This document shows positions 1 through 7,965 of a stretch of 64,000 bases of DNA, piece after piece (the first letter of the stretch is position 1; each line of letters begins with the position of its first letter). Where the stretch lies: contig NZ_JAVFCB010000007.1 in assembly GCF_030865425.1 (NCBI RefSeq), positions 181,674 to 245,673 of the forward strand, in the 5' to 3' direction. The position numbers and the translations under genes are program-made. Source of the stretch: Microbacterium capsulatum (lineage in GTDB: Bacteria; Actinomycetota; Actinomycetes; Actinomycetales; Microbacteriaceae). A model generated the notes under the pieces. The model was not told the DNA's origin and searched no databases. It saw only the letters and a program-made list of their open reading frames with translations.

Positions 1-553
1 CGTGCCAGCCCGACGGGGCGTGATCGCCCTCGCCGACGACGGCGATCCGCAGCATCCGCTCCGGCAGCTCCGCCACGCGATCCGCGAGCGACGCCAGGGT
101 GACGACCGTGCGGGCCTCGCCCTTCTCGGCGCGGTAGGCGAGGTCGGCGGGGGAGAGCAGGGTGGAGGTCGGGATCGCGACCGCGCCGAGCTTGGTGAGC
201 GCGAGCATCGTCTCCCACAGGTCGATCGTGTTGCCGAGCATCACGATCACGTGGTCGCCGCGGTGCACGCCGAGGCTGCGCAGCCAGTGCGCGACCTGAT
301 CCGAACGGCGCGACAGCTCGCCGTACGACCAGCTGCGGCTGCTGAGGTCGGCAGACACGATCTGCACCGCGGGCCGGTCGGGGTTCTCGGCGGCGACGAC
401 GTCGAACCACTCGAGGGCGAAGTTGAACTCGCGCAGCGCGGGCCAGCGGAACGTGCGGCGCGCGCCCGCGTAGTCGGTCGCGTGCGCGAGCAGCAGATCG
501 CGGGCGGAGCGGATCGCGGCGGTCGCCGCAGTGGCGGGACGGGGCTGGCTCAT
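1..553 (-). CDS. AMP-dependent acyl-CoA synthetase, N-terminal part (partial)
   Basis: Reading frame of 184 codons on the minus strand that starts at ATG 553 (protein start MSQPRPATAA) and runs off the left window edge. The visible part matches the N-terminal half of the ANL superfamily. A W/Y-S-Y-G-E-L stretch comes first, then a helix ending in A-H-W-L-R-S-L-G-V, then the beta strand D-H-V-I-V-M-L-G-N, and T-K-L-G-A-V-A-I-P with a following conserved TSTLLSP segment. These are typical of medium-chain acyl or acetyl-CoA synthetases, which adenylate a carboxylate and pass it to CoA. The P-loop, adenylation core and catalytic lysine lie outside the window, so the substrate cannot be judged. 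It is divergent from manA. Confidence 0.85.
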   Translation of the reverse strand, partial: MSQPRPATAATAAIRSARDLLLAHATDYAGARRTFRWPALREFNFALEWFDVVAAENPDRPAVQIVSADLSSRSWSYGELSRRSDQVAHWLRSLGVHRGDHVIVMLGNTIDLWETMLALTKLGAVAIPTSTLLSPADLAYRAEKGEARTVVTLASLADRVAELPERMLRIAVVGEGDHAPSGWH

Positions 554-587
554 GGAGCCATCTTCGTCGCCTTGCGCCCCGTTCGCA

Positions 588-648
588 GTTCGAGGAGCGA
601 TGTTTGCTCCCGAAACCGCGATTGTCGAGCAAACATCGCTCCTCGAAC
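588..648. repeat. 22-bp perfect inverted repeat between divergent genes
   Basis: Arms 588-609 and 627-648 are exact reverse complements of 22 bp, separated by 17 nt. They lie between the divergent starts of the acyl-CoA synthetase and manA, so a terminator for either coding gene is unlikely. The arm contains GAGCGATGTTTGCTC. It could be an operator, a cruciform or a REP-like unit. There is no T-run. Confidence 0.8.
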
Positions 649-666
649 GGGGGCGCGGGCGTCGCC

Positions 667-672
667 TAGGCT
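667..672 (+). promoter_or_regulatory. -10 box TAGGCT of leaderless manA transcript
   Basis: TAGGCT ends 6 nt before the manA ATG. That spacing would put the transcript start at the start codon. No Shine-Dalgarno sequence is present between them. Confidence 0.55.
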
Positions 673-678
673 GGCGGG

Positions 679-1848
679 ATGAGCACGCCCCCCACCCCGC
701 TGTTCGTCGAGATCGGGAACGACCCGCGCGACTACGCGTGGGGGCGGATCGACGGGGTCGCCGAGGTGCTCGGGCGGCCCGGATCCGGCGGTCCGGAGGC
801 GGAGCTGTGGCTCGGCGCGCATCCCGGATCGCCGACCCGCGCCGTCGCCGGCGCGCCCTGGCCGACGCTCCTGGGCTGGGAGCGGGAGAGCGGCGAGAGA
901 CTGCCGTTCCTGCTCAAGATCCTCTGCGCGGCCGGTCCGCTCTCGCTGCAGGCCCACCCCACGCCGGCGCAGGCCGCGGCGGGCTTCGCGGACGAGAACG
1001 AGCGCGGCATCCCGCTCGACGCCGCACACCGCAACTACAAGGACCCGTTCGCGAAGCCCGAGCTGATCGTCGCGCTCGCCGACGGCTTCGAGGCGCTGTG
1101 CGGCTTCCGCCCGGTCGCCGAGATCCTCGCGGACGTCGATGCCCTCGACGCGCGTGCCGCGGGGTCTGGATCCGCTGCGCTCGCGCCGTGGCGCGCGGTG
1201 CTCGCCGGATCCGACGGGCTGCGGGCCGGGTTCTCCTGGCTGCTCGCCGGCGGATCCGCGGTCGACGAGGCGGTCGCGGCGCTCGTCGCGGCGGCGGGAT
1301 CCGACGCCCGATTCGAGCTCGTCACCCGGCTGGCAGCGGCGTACCCGGGCGACCCCGGCATCGCCGTCGCCCTCATGCTGCGCCACGTCACGCTCGCGGC
1401 GGGAGAGTCGCTCTGGCTGCCGGCGGGCAACATCCACGCCTACCTGCGCGGCTGCGGCGTCGAGCTCATGGGCCCGAGCGACAATGTGCTGCGCGGCGGT
1501 CTCACCCCCAAGCACGTCGACGTGCCCGAGCTCGAGCGCGTGCTGACCTTCGCCGCGAGCGACGACGATCACCTGCTGCCCCTGGTCCTGCCGGACGGCG
1601 TGCACAGCTACCGCCCGCGGATCCACACCTCCGGCGCCGAGGTGCCCTTCGAGCTGCTCGCAGTGACGGGCGACGCCTCGGTGGCCCTCGCCGGCCCGTC
1701 CATCGCGATCGCGACCGACGGATCCTTCGCGCTCGCCGCGATCGGGGCGGCCTTCGAGGCGCCCCGCGGCACCGCCGTCTTCGTCACCCGCGCGACCGAG
1801 CTGAGGGTCACCGGATCCGGCCGGCTCTGGATCGCGACCGCGGGCTGA
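679..1848 (+). CDS. manA: Mannose-6-phosphate isomerase, class I
   Basis: 389 aa, close to the usual size of type I phosphomannose isomerases. The enzyme interconverts mannose 6-phosphate and fructose 6-phosphate in the cytoplasm and needs one zinc ion. Family motifs are present in order: L-Q-A-H-P-T (zinc His), Y-K-D-P-F-A-K-P-E-L, and the cupin strand L-P-A-G-N-I-H-A-Y-L with the following G-P-S-D-N-V-L-R-G-G-L-T-P-K-H-V-D signature. The start ATG follows a TAGGCT box by 6 nt, so the mRNA is probably leaderless. Seven of its nine Gly-Ser dipeptides are encoded by GGATCC. The gene feeds GDP-mannose synthesis or mannose use; no partner gene is adjacent. Confidence 0.95.
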   Translation: MSTPPTPLFVEIGNDPRDYAWGRIDGVAEVLGRPGSGGPEAELWLGAHPGSPTRAVAGAPWPTLLGWERESGERLPFLLKILCAAGPLSLQAHPTPAQAAAGFADENERGIPLDAAHRNYKDPFAKPELIVALADGFEALCGFRPVAEILADVDALDARAAGSGSAALAPWRAVLAGSDGLRAGFSWLLAGGSAVDEAVAALVAAAGSDARFELVTRLAAAYPGDPGIAVALMLRHVTLAAGESLWLPAGNIHAYLRGCGVELMGPSDNVLRGGLTPKHVDVPELERVLTFAASDDDHLLPLVLPDGVHSYRPRIHTSGAEVPFELLAVTGDASVALAGPSIAIATDGSFALAAIGAAFEAPRGTAVFVTRATELRVTGSGRLWIATAG

Positions 1849-1895
1849 GCCGGCACCGCCCCCGCACCCGGAGCGGGCTCTCCTGGGGATCTCCC

Positions 1896-1940
1896 CGTTT
1901 CGTCTCGCGCCTCGCTCCGCTCGGTGCTCGCTCAACGACC
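1896..1940 (+). repeat. Family-1 dispersed repeat, single half unit
   Basis: A GTTTCGTCTCGC start, a variable GC-rich middle and a GCTCGCTCAACGACC end. The same ends occur as inverted pairs at 13637-13739 and 20894-21002. The unit sits between manA and the EamA gene. Confidence 0.8.
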
Positions 1941-1955
1941 GAGACGACGACCGAG

Positions 1956-1961
1956 TAACGT
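1956..1961 (+). promoter_or_regulatory. Putative -10 box TAACGT, leaderless start
   Basis: TAACGT ends 6 nt before the GTG of the EamA transporter. This is the same geometry as the other leaderless starts in the window. Confidence 0.4.
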
Positions 1962-1967
1962 ATTACC

Positions 1968-2933
1968 GTGAACCCGCCCTCCTCCCGTCGCGTGATCGGG
2001 CTGTCCCGGCAGGAGTGGGCGCTCGTCGCGATCACCGTCGTCTGGGGCGGCACCTTCCTCGCGGTGCACACGGCGATGCAGCACACCGGGCCCTGGTTCT
2101 TCCTCGGTCTGCGGTTCTTCGCCGCGGGACTGGTGAGCGTGGCCATCTTCTGGAAGTCGCTGCGCGGGATCACCTGGCGCGAGATCGGCGCCGGCGTGCT
2201 GATCGGCGCCGCGATCTACGGCGGTTACGGACTGCAGCACGCCGGGCTCAAGACGATCGACTCGAGCACGAGCGCATTCATCACCGCGTTCTACGTTCCG
2301 CTGGTGCCGCTGCTGCAGTGGCTGGTGCTGCGCAAGCCGCCGCGCGCACTGACGCTGCTGGGCGCGGGCCTCGCCTTCGTCGGGCTGCTGCTCGTCGCGG
2401 GGCTCGGCTCGCGCAGCTTCTCGCTCGGCCAGGGCGAGCTGCTGACTCTCATCGCCACGGTTCCGATCGCCGGCGAGATCATCCTCATCAGCCTGTTCGC
2501 GGGGCGCTTCGACGTCGGCCGGCTCACGGTCGTGCAGCTGTTCACGCCCGCGCTGCTGGGCTTTCTCACCATGCCGTTCGTCGGTGAGTCGGTGCCGTCG
2601 TTCGACTGGATCTGGCTGATCGCCGGCGTCGCGCTCGGCGTCGCGAGCGGCGTGATCCAGCTCACCATGAACTGGGCCCAGCGCTCGGTGTCGGCGACCC
2701 GCGCCACCATCATCTACACCGGCGAGCCGGTCTGGGCCGGCGTCGTGGGCCGCATCGCGGGGGAGCGGATCCCGCCGCTCGCGATCCTCGGCGCCGCGCT
2801 GATCATCGCCGGAACCCTGCTCAGCGAGCTGCAGCCGCGCCGCCGCGACGGGAGGACCGCCGAGGATCCGGATCCGCAGGACCTCGCCGAGGCGGATCCC
2901 CATCCGGGCGGGCGCCTAGGATCCCGCGCGTAG
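1968..2933 (+). CDS. EamA/DMT-family transporter
   Basis: 321 aa with a row of about ten hydrophobic helices in two EamA repeats, as in RhaT/YdcZ-like drug/metabolite transporters. The first repeat opens with W-G-G-T-F-L-A-V-H and contains the conserved G-L-R-F-F-A stretch. The second carries A-T-I-I-Y-T-G-E-P-V-W-A, a hallmark of the family. It probably exports or imports a small metabolite at the cytoplasmic membrane; the substrate cannot be told from sequence. The start is GTG with no Shine-Dalgarno but a TAACGT box 6 nt upstream. The tail after the last helix is polar and rich in GGATCC-coded residues. Confidence 0.88.
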   Translation: MNPPSSRRVIGLSRQEWALVAITVVWGGTFLAVHTAMQHTGPWFFLGLRFFAAGLVSVAIFWKSLRGITWREIGAGVLIGAAIYGGYGLQHAGLKTIDSSTSAFITAFYVPLVPLLQWLVLRKPPRALTLLGAGLAFVGLLLVAGLGSRSFSLGQGELLTLIATVPIAGEIILISLFAGRFDVGRLTVVQLFTPALLGFLTMPFVGESVPSFDWIWLIAGVALGVASGVIQLTMNWAQRSVSATRATIIYTGEPVWAGVVGRIAGERIPPLAILGAALIIAGTLLSELQPRRRDGRTAEDPDPQDLAEADPHPGGRLGSRA

Positions 2934-2936
2934 ACT
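2931..2936 (+). promoter_or_regulatory. -10 box TAGACT for the 3002/3673 membrane gene pair
   Basis: TAGACT overlaps the stop codon of the EamA gene. It would start a transcript with a leader of roughly 60 nt before the ATG at 3002. Confidence 0.4.
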
Positions 2937-3001
2937 GGCAGGGTACGCCCGCCCTCCCAGCGGTTGCCGAGCTCTCGAAGCACACGGACCGAGGATCCAT
3001 C

Positions 3002-3676
3002 ATGCCCGCCACCCGCACGTTCCAGCTGCGCCATGTGCAGCTCGCACGCGCCCTCTTCGCGGCGGTCGCGGCGCTGATGATCACGTTCACCGCCGATCAC
3101 TCGGCGACCATCGGCCTGTCCGTGTTCAGCGGGTTCGCCCTCGTCACCGGTCTGATCTTCGCGATCTCAGCCTGGCTCGTCGCCACCCCCGGCTGGCGCT
3201 GGCCGTACGTGCTGATGACCGTCATCGCCGGGCTCACCGGCATGGCAGGAGGCGTCCCCGCCTGGCGCACCACGCCGCTGTTCTTCGTGGTCGTGATCGC
3301 CTGGGGCGTGCTCGGCGGCACGGTCGAGCTCATCGCCGGGATCCGCGGTCGTCGGGTCGCCCGAGCGGAGGGACGCGCGCCCTCGGAAGGCACCCGCGAC
3401 GCGATCCTGATCGGCAGCCTCGGGCTCCTGCTCGCCGTCGCCCTGCTCTGCGTGCCGACCGGTTACGCCCTGAACTACACGATCGCCGAGGCGGGCACGT
3501 TCACCCTCACCGGCATCACCCTCGCCGTCGGCATCTTCGGCGCCTACGCCGCGATCGTCGCCGTGTTCCTGGGCATCGCAGGGCTCAGCCCGCGCGGCTC
3601 GGCACGGCCAGCCAACTCAGCGATCGACACCGCCGCCGTCTCTCCGACGCCGGCCGAGAACGAAGGATCCGCATGA
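3002..3676 (+). CDS. Six-helix integral membrane protein (HdeD/DUF308-like), function unknown
   Basis: 224 aa with six clear transmembrane helices and a short soluble C-terminal tail. The pairing of helices and the G-G-T-V-E-L-I-A-G-I segment after the fourth helix resemble HdeD/DUF308 membrane proteins, but the match is loose. No catalytic or transport motif is visible. It overlaps the next small membrane gene by 4 nt (ATGA), so the two are co-translated and may form one complex. I do not assign a biochemical role. Confidence 0.75.
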   Translation: MPATRTFQLRHVQLARALFAAVAALMITFTADHSATIGLSVFSGFALVTGLIFAISAWLVATPGWRWPYVLMTVIAGLTGMAGGVPAWRTTPLFFVVVIAWGVLGGTVELIAGIRGRRVARAEGRAPSEGTRDAILIGSLGLLLAVALLCVPTGYALNYTIAEAGTFTLTGITLAVGIFGAYAAIVAVFLGIAGLSPRGSARPANSAIDTAAVSPTPAENEGSA

Positions 3677-4026
3677 CCGAGAAGACCCGGCGCCGCGACC
3701 TGATGAAGCCGGTGCAGCTCGTCGGCCTGTCCCTGCTCTGCGGCGTGTTCGCCGGCGCGGTCACGCTCATCGGCACCGGCGCGTTCACCCAGGACGTGAT
3801 GCGCAGCGTCGCGAACGGCACCTACGGCGCGATCCCGCCGTGGAACCTCGCGTTCATCGTCACCGGCGGCATCTTCATCGTCGCGCTGCTGATCCTGTCG
3901 ATCCTGATCCTCGCGGTCGATCCCGCCGACTTCACGAAGCCGCACGACCGGCCCGTGCTGTACGACGAGGAGGCGCCGGGCACCGAAGGCGACGAATCCG
4001 CGGACAAGGGCACGTCCGGGGAATAG
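3673..4026 (+). CDS. Small two-helix membrane protein, function unknown
   Basis: 117 aa. Two hydrophobic helices (about residues 12-36 and 58-82) are followed by an acidic cytoplasmic tail rich in Glu, Asp and Gly. Its start overlaps the stop of the six-helix protein by ATGA, which is strong evidence for one operon. It resembles no family I can name with confidence. The pair may be subunits of one membrane complex. The downstream MFS gene starts only 19 nt later and may be part of the same transcript. Confidence 0.8.
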   Translation: MTEKTRRRDLMKPVQLVGLSLLCGVFAGAVTLIGTGAFTQDVMRSVANGTYGAIPPWNLAFIVTGGIFIVALLILSILILAVDPADFTKPHDRPVLYDEEAPGTEGDESADKGTSGE

Positions 4027-4045
4027 TCCGCGCCCTGCGGCGCTT

Positions 4046-5518
4046 GTGTCCGGAGTGAGCATCACCGTCGACCGCGCCGCCGTGGGCTTCCGTTCCGAAC
4101 GGGGCCCGATCCTGCTGTCGATCATGATGACGACCGGCCTGATCGCGATGGACGCCACGATCCTCGCAACGGCCGTGCCGAGCGTCGTGCGCGACCTCGG
4201 CAGCTACCAGCAGTTCCCGTGGCTGTTCTCGATCTACCTGCTCGCGCAGGCCGTGAGCGTGCCGATCTACTCGAAGCTCGCCGACACCGTGGGCCGCAAG
4301 CCGATCATCCTCACCGGGGTGGGACTTTTCCTGCTCGGCTCGATCCTCTGCGGTCTGGCCTGGAGCATGACCTCGCTCATCCTGTTCCGGCTCGTGCAGG
4401 GCGTCGGGGCGGGGGCGATCGCCCCGATCGGGATGACCATCATCGGCGACATCTACAGCGTCGCCGAACGCGCCCTCGTGCAGGGCTACATCGCGAGCGT
4501 CTGGGCGGTCTCCTCCGTGGTCGGCCCGGCGCTCGGCGGCGTCTTCGCGCAGTTCGACGCGTGGCGGCTGATCTTCTTCATCAACGTGCCGCTGTGCCTG
4601 ATCGCCGCGTGGGTGCTCATGCGTCACTTCCACGAGAAGATCGAGTCCCGCCGGCACCGGATCGACTATGCCGGCGCCGCTCTGCTCACGCTCGGGCTGA
4701 CCGGTGTGATCCTCGGTGTGCTCGAGGGCGGCGCCGCCTGGGCCTGGGTCTCGGTGCAGAGCCTGGTCTGCTTCGGCGGCGGAGCGCTGGCGCTCGTCGC
4801 CTTCGTGCTCGTGGAGCGCCGCGCGGTGGAGCCCGTGATCGATCTGCGGCTGTTCTCGCGCCGGCTGATCCTCACCACCACGATCGCATCCTTCGCGATC
4901 GGCGCGCTGCTCACCGGCATCACGAGCTTCGCGCCCGCCTACCTGCAGGGATCCATCGGCGTCCCCCCGCTGCTGGCCGGGCTCTCGGTCGCCGCGCTGA
5001 CGCTGGGCTGGCCGCTCTCGGCCTCCAACGCCGGACGGATGTACCTCCGTTTCGGGTTCCGCTTCACCGCGCTGGTCGGATCGAGCATCGCGACCGTCGG
5101 CGGGATCGCGCTCGCGCTGATCGGGCCGTACCCGAACGCGTTCGCCCTCGCCGGGGTCGCGTTCGTGATCGGCTTCGGACTGGGCTGGACCGCGGCGCCC
5201 ACCCTCATCGCCTCCCAGGCGTCCGTCGGCTGGGGCGAACGCGGCGCCGTGACCGGCATGAACACGTTCTCGCGCTCCGCGGGTGCGGCGGTCGGCGTGG
5301 CGATCTACGGCGCCATCTCGAACGCGGTGCTCGCCCAGGGCGGCGGCGAGCACGACCCCGCGACCGTCATCCACGCGTCGACCTGGGTGTTCGCGGCCGC
5401 GTCGGTGACGGCGGTGCTCATCCTGCTGGCCGTCTGGACCATGCCGAAGGACCGTGCGGGCGAGCACTCCGGGGTTCCCGCGGCCGCCCCGGCCGCCCCG
5501 CGCCCGGCCGAGGCCTGA
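4046..5518 (+). CDS. MFS multidrug exporter, DHA2 (14-helix) family
   Basis: 490 aa, the usual length for EmrB/QacA-type proton antiporters. The N-terminal part has M-D-A-T-I-L-A-T-A-V-P (motif D1 of DHA2), then a motif A variant with the loop K-L-A-D-T-V-G-R-K-P. Motif C is present as S-S-V-V-G-P-A-L-G-G-V-F. It should export hydrophobic compounds across the cytoplasmic membrane. GTG 4046 is used here; an in-frame GTG at 4055 is an alternative. No regulator lies next to it, which is unusual for this class. It converges on purB across a 389-nt repeat-rich gap. Confidence 0.9.
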   Translation: MSGVSITVDRAAVGFRSERGPILLSIMMTTGLIAMDATILATAVPSVVRDLGSYQQFPWLFSIYLLAQAVSVPIYSKLADTVGRKPIILTGVGLFLLGSILCGLAWSMTSLILFRLVQGVGAGAIAPIGMTIIGDIYSVAERALVQGYIASVWAVSSVVGPALGGVFAQFDAWRLIFFINVPLCLIAAWVLMRHFHEKIESRRHRIDYAGAALLTLGLTGVILGVLEGGAAWAWVSVQSLVCFGGGALALVAFVLVERRAVEPVIDLRLFSRRLILTTTIASFAIGALLTGITSFAPAYLQGSIGVPPLLAGLSVAALTLGWPLSASNAGRMYLRFGFRFTALVGSSIATVGGIALALIGPYPNAFALAGVAFVIGFGLGWTAAPTLIASQASVGWGERGAVTGMNTFSRSAGAAVGVAIYGAISNAVLAQGGGEHDPATVIHASTWVFAAASVTAVLILLAVWTMPKDRAGEHSGVPAAAPAAPRPAEA

Positions 5519-5547
5519 GACTCCGCCACGACGTTTCCCCCGACCGC

Positions 5548-5633
5548 TTTGGGGCGCATGGGGTGCGTTTTGGGGCGCATCTGGCCCGGGAAACGGGCAG
5601 GACGCGCCCCAAACGACGGAATCGCGCCCCGAA
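5548..5633. repeat. TTTGGGGCG bipartite inverted element, copy A
   Basis: Forward motifs TTTGGGGCGC at 5548-5557 and 5569-5578, inverted motifs GCGCCCCAAA at 5604-5613 and GCGCCCCGAA at 5624-5633. The same four-motif order recurs at 27422-27506. Confidence 0.8.
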
Positions 5634-5741
5634 AGGAGGCGTGATCCTGGCCGATCGACGGATCGGGACGTGGGATCCGCGCGCCCGGCCCGCCTCGCCG
5701 AGGCCTGAGTCCATCCGGGCCGTCGCGTCGCCGGCGCTCGG

Positions 5742-5861
5742 GGATGGAAAACGCTCCTCCCGGGCTCGACGCGGCGACGGTTTCCATCTCTGCCGAGTCG
5801 GGCCGCCCACTCAGAGATGGAAAACGCTCCCACAGGCGAACCTGCAGGAGCGTTATCCATC
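5742..5861. repeat. GATGGAAAACGCTCC nested palindrome
   Basis: Forward copies of GATGGAAAACGCTCC end at 5757 and 5830. An inverted GTTTCCATCTCTG lies at 5780-5792 and a second inverted copy, GGAGCGTTATCCATC, at 5847-5861. It ends 46 nt before the purB stop codon on the opposite strand and may fold as the purB terminator. Confidence 0.7.
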
Positions 5862-5907
5862 CCCGGCTCGGGGAACGGCGGATCCCCGAACCGGGGAACG
5901 TCGGGCG

Positions 5908-7284
5908 CTACTTCGCCAGCGTCTCCGCGAGCCCGATGTACGTCGCCGGGGTCAGCGCGAGCAGGCGCTGCTTGGCGGCGTCGCCGATCTCCAGGCCTTG
6001 CACGAACTCGGCGAGGTCGGCGGCGCCCACGCGGTGACCGCGGGTGAGCTCCTTGAGCAGCGCGTACGGATCCTGGATCGTGGACCGGCCGGCGACGACC
6101 TCGGCGCGGATCACCGTCTGGATCGCCTCGGCGAGGACCTCCCAGTTGGTGTCGAGGTCGGCGAGCAGCACGTCGCGCGAGAGCGAGATCTCGGTGAGGC
6201 CGCGACGCAGGTTGTCGAGCGCGAGCAGCGAGTGCCCGAACGCGACGCCGATGTTGCGCTGCGTGGTCGAGTCGGTGAGGTCGCGCTGCATCCGGCTCGT
6301 GACGAGCGTCTGCGAGAGCGAGTTCAGCAGCGCCCCGGACAGCTCGAGGTTCGCCTCGGCGTTCTCGAAGCGGATCGGGTTGATCTTGTGCGGCATCGTC
6401 GAGGATCCGGTCGCACCGGCGACGGGGATCTGCGCGAAGTAGCCGAGCGAGATGTAGGTCCAGATGTCGGTGGCGAGGTTGTGCAGGATCCCGCCCGCGT
6501 GCCGGACGTGGTCGTACAGCTCGACCTGCCAGTCGTGCGACTCGATCTGGGTGGTCAGGATGTTGAAGTCGATCCCCAGGCCCTCGATGTACTCGCGGGC
6601 GATCATCGGCCAGTCCGCATCGGGTTCGGCGGCGAGGTGCGCCGACCAGGTGCCCGTCGCGCCGGAGAACTTCGCGAGGTACTCGGATCCCTCGATCCGC
6701 GTGACGACGCGCTCCAGGCGCCACGCGAAGACCGCGAGCTCCTTGCCCATCGTGGACGGGGTCGCCGGCTGCCCGTGCGTGCGGGACAGCATGGCGGCGT
6801 CGGCGTGCTCGGTCGCGAGTTCGCGGAGCTTGTCGATCACGTCCTGCAGCGCCGGCAGCCACACCCGCTCGACCGCGCGCTTGACGGTCAGTGCGTAGGA
6901 CGCGGAGTTGATGTCCTCGCTCGTGCAGGCGAAGTGGGTGAGCTCGGCGATCGCGTCGAGGCCCAGGGCCGACAGGCGGTCGCGAACCAGGTACTCCACG
7001 GCCTTGACGTCGTGGCGGGTGACCGCCTCCTTCTCGGCGAGCCAGTCGATCTCGGCCTGGCCGAAGTCGCGGTACAGGCCGCGCAGGCGGTCCTTGTCGG
7101 CCTCGGCGAGCGGGGCGGTGCCGAACAGGGAGCGGTCGGTGAGGGCGATCAGCCACTCCACCTCGACCTCGACGCGGGCGCGGTTCAGGCCCGCCTCGGA
7201 CAGGTAGTCGGCGAGGCCGGAGACGGCGGCGCGGTAGCGGCCGTCGAGCGGGCTGAGGGGCTGGGCCGGGAGCTGAGCAGTCAG
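5908..7284 (-). CDS. purB: Adenylosuccinate lyase
   Basis: 458 aa. It cleaves SAICAR and adenylosuccinate to release fumarate in purine and AMP synthesis. It carries the fumarase/aspartase-superfamily signature G-S-S-T-M-P-H-K-I-N-P, the catalytic T-H-G-Q-P-A-T-P segment and T-S-E-D-I-N-S. The start is chosen at CTG 7284: it is preceded by AGGAGG with a 6-nt gap, gives a protein beginning TAQLPAQPLSPLDGRYR as in relatives, and no in-frame ATG or GTG lies near. A CTG start is rare and automatic callers may choose a wrong start. A phosphatase gene lies 41 nt upstream on the same strand. Confidence 0.95.
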   Translation of the reverse strand: MTAQLPAQPLSPLDGRYRAAVSGLADYLSEAGLNRARVEVEVEWLIALTDRSLFGTAPLAEADKDRLRGLYRDFGQAEIDWLAEKEAVTRHDVKAVEYLVRDRLSALGLDAIAELTHFACTSEDINSASYALTVKRAVERVWLPALQDVIDKLRELATEHADAAMLSRTHGQPATPSTMGKELAVFAWRLERVVTRIEGSEYLAKFSGATGTWSAHLAAEPDADWPMIAREYIEGLGIDFNILTTQIESHDWQVELYDHVRHAGGILHNLATDIWTYISLGYFAQIPVAGATGSSTMPHKINPIRFENAEANLELSGALLNSLSQTLVTSRMQRDLTDSTTQRNIGVAFGHSLLALDNLRRGLTEISLSRDVLLADLDTNWEVLAEAIQTVIRAEVVAGRSTIQDPYALLKELTRGHRVGAADLAEFVQGLEIGDAAKQRLLALTPATYIGLAETLAK

Positions 7285-7325
7285 GGGAGACCTCCTGATC
7301 GAGGCACCGCCGGCGTCGAGGGGCG

Positions 7326-7850
7326 TCAGACGCGGGGTGCCGATGGCCGGATGGCGGGTTCGAGCTGACGGAACAGGCCGTGGCTCGCGCTCTCGATCAT
7401 ACCGAGCACGTCGTCGAACATCCGGGCGTCGGCGTAGTAGGGGTCCGGGACGTCGAGCAGGGTCGGGTGGTGCTCGAACGAGAGCAGCAGGGTGACCTTG
7501 CCCTCCTCGGACTCGTCGTGCGCCCACTGCCGCAGGATCCGCTCGTGCGAGCGGTCGAGCGCGACGACGAGGTCGTTCTGTGCGAAGGACTCGGCGGTGA
7601 ACTGCCGGGCGCGGTGCCGGGAGCCGTCGTAGCCGCGGCGGGCGAGCGCATCGATCGTGCGGCTGTCGGCCTGCTCGCCGACGTGCCAGTCGCCGGTGCC
7701 GGCGCTCGTCGAGATGATCCGGTCGCCGAGACCCTGCTTCTCCGCGATGTCGCGGAAGACCACCTCGGCCATGGGGGACCGGCAGATGTTCCCCGTGCAC
7801 ACGAAGATCACGCGGAACGGGATCACGCGTTGCGGATCCGGTTCGGTCAT
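7326..7850 (-). CDS. Low-molecular-weight protein-tyrosine phosphatase
   Basis: 174 aa. The active-site loop C18-T-G-N-I-C-R24-S-P (CX5R) is near the N-terminus, and the general-acid loop D-P-Y-Y is near residue 130. Both are diagnostic of LMW-PTPs, which remove phosphate from phosphotyrosine or act on arsenate. In actinobacteria they are cytoplasmic or secreted signalling phosphatases. Start ATG 7850. The gene precedes purB on the same strand, so the two may be co-transcribed, but a functional link is not evident. Confidence 0.93.
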   Translation of the reverse strand: MTEPDPQRVIPFRVIFVCTGNICRSPMAEVVFRDIAEKQGLGDRIISTSAGTGDWHVGEQADSRTIDALARRGYDGSRHRARQFTAESFAQNDLVVALDRSHERILRQWAHDESEEGKVTLLLSFEHHPTLLDVPDPYYADARMFDDVLGMIESASHGLFRQLEPAIRPSAPRV

Positions 7851-7965
7851 GGATCCATTCTGCCGGTCCGCCGGGTGCTCCTCCACAATCCGGGGACCGC
7901 GGACGCTCTGCACCCTTTGCGCTCGGGGCCTCCTGCGCCGGGCCGGGGCTCGGCAGGGTGGTGCC

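Larger units (their letters stand above)
5519..5907. other. 389-nt convergent intergenic region filled with two nested palindromic elements
   Basis: No coding frame is supported here. The region holds the TTTGGGGCG element (5548-5633) and the GATGGAAAACGCTCC element (5742-5861), both described separately. Each has two forward and two inverted copies of its motif. They probably act as terminators for the converging MFS and purB transcripts, although neither has a T-run. Confidence 0.6.

Noticed and set aside
3932..7156. Very long open frame (over 1,000 codons) on the minus strand across the MFS and purB genes
   Set aside because: It overlaps recognisable genes in other frames, is dominated by Arg/Pro/Ala/Gly, and has no domain. 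Such frames are by-products of high GC content. The same holds for the 43538-47377 minus-strand frame.
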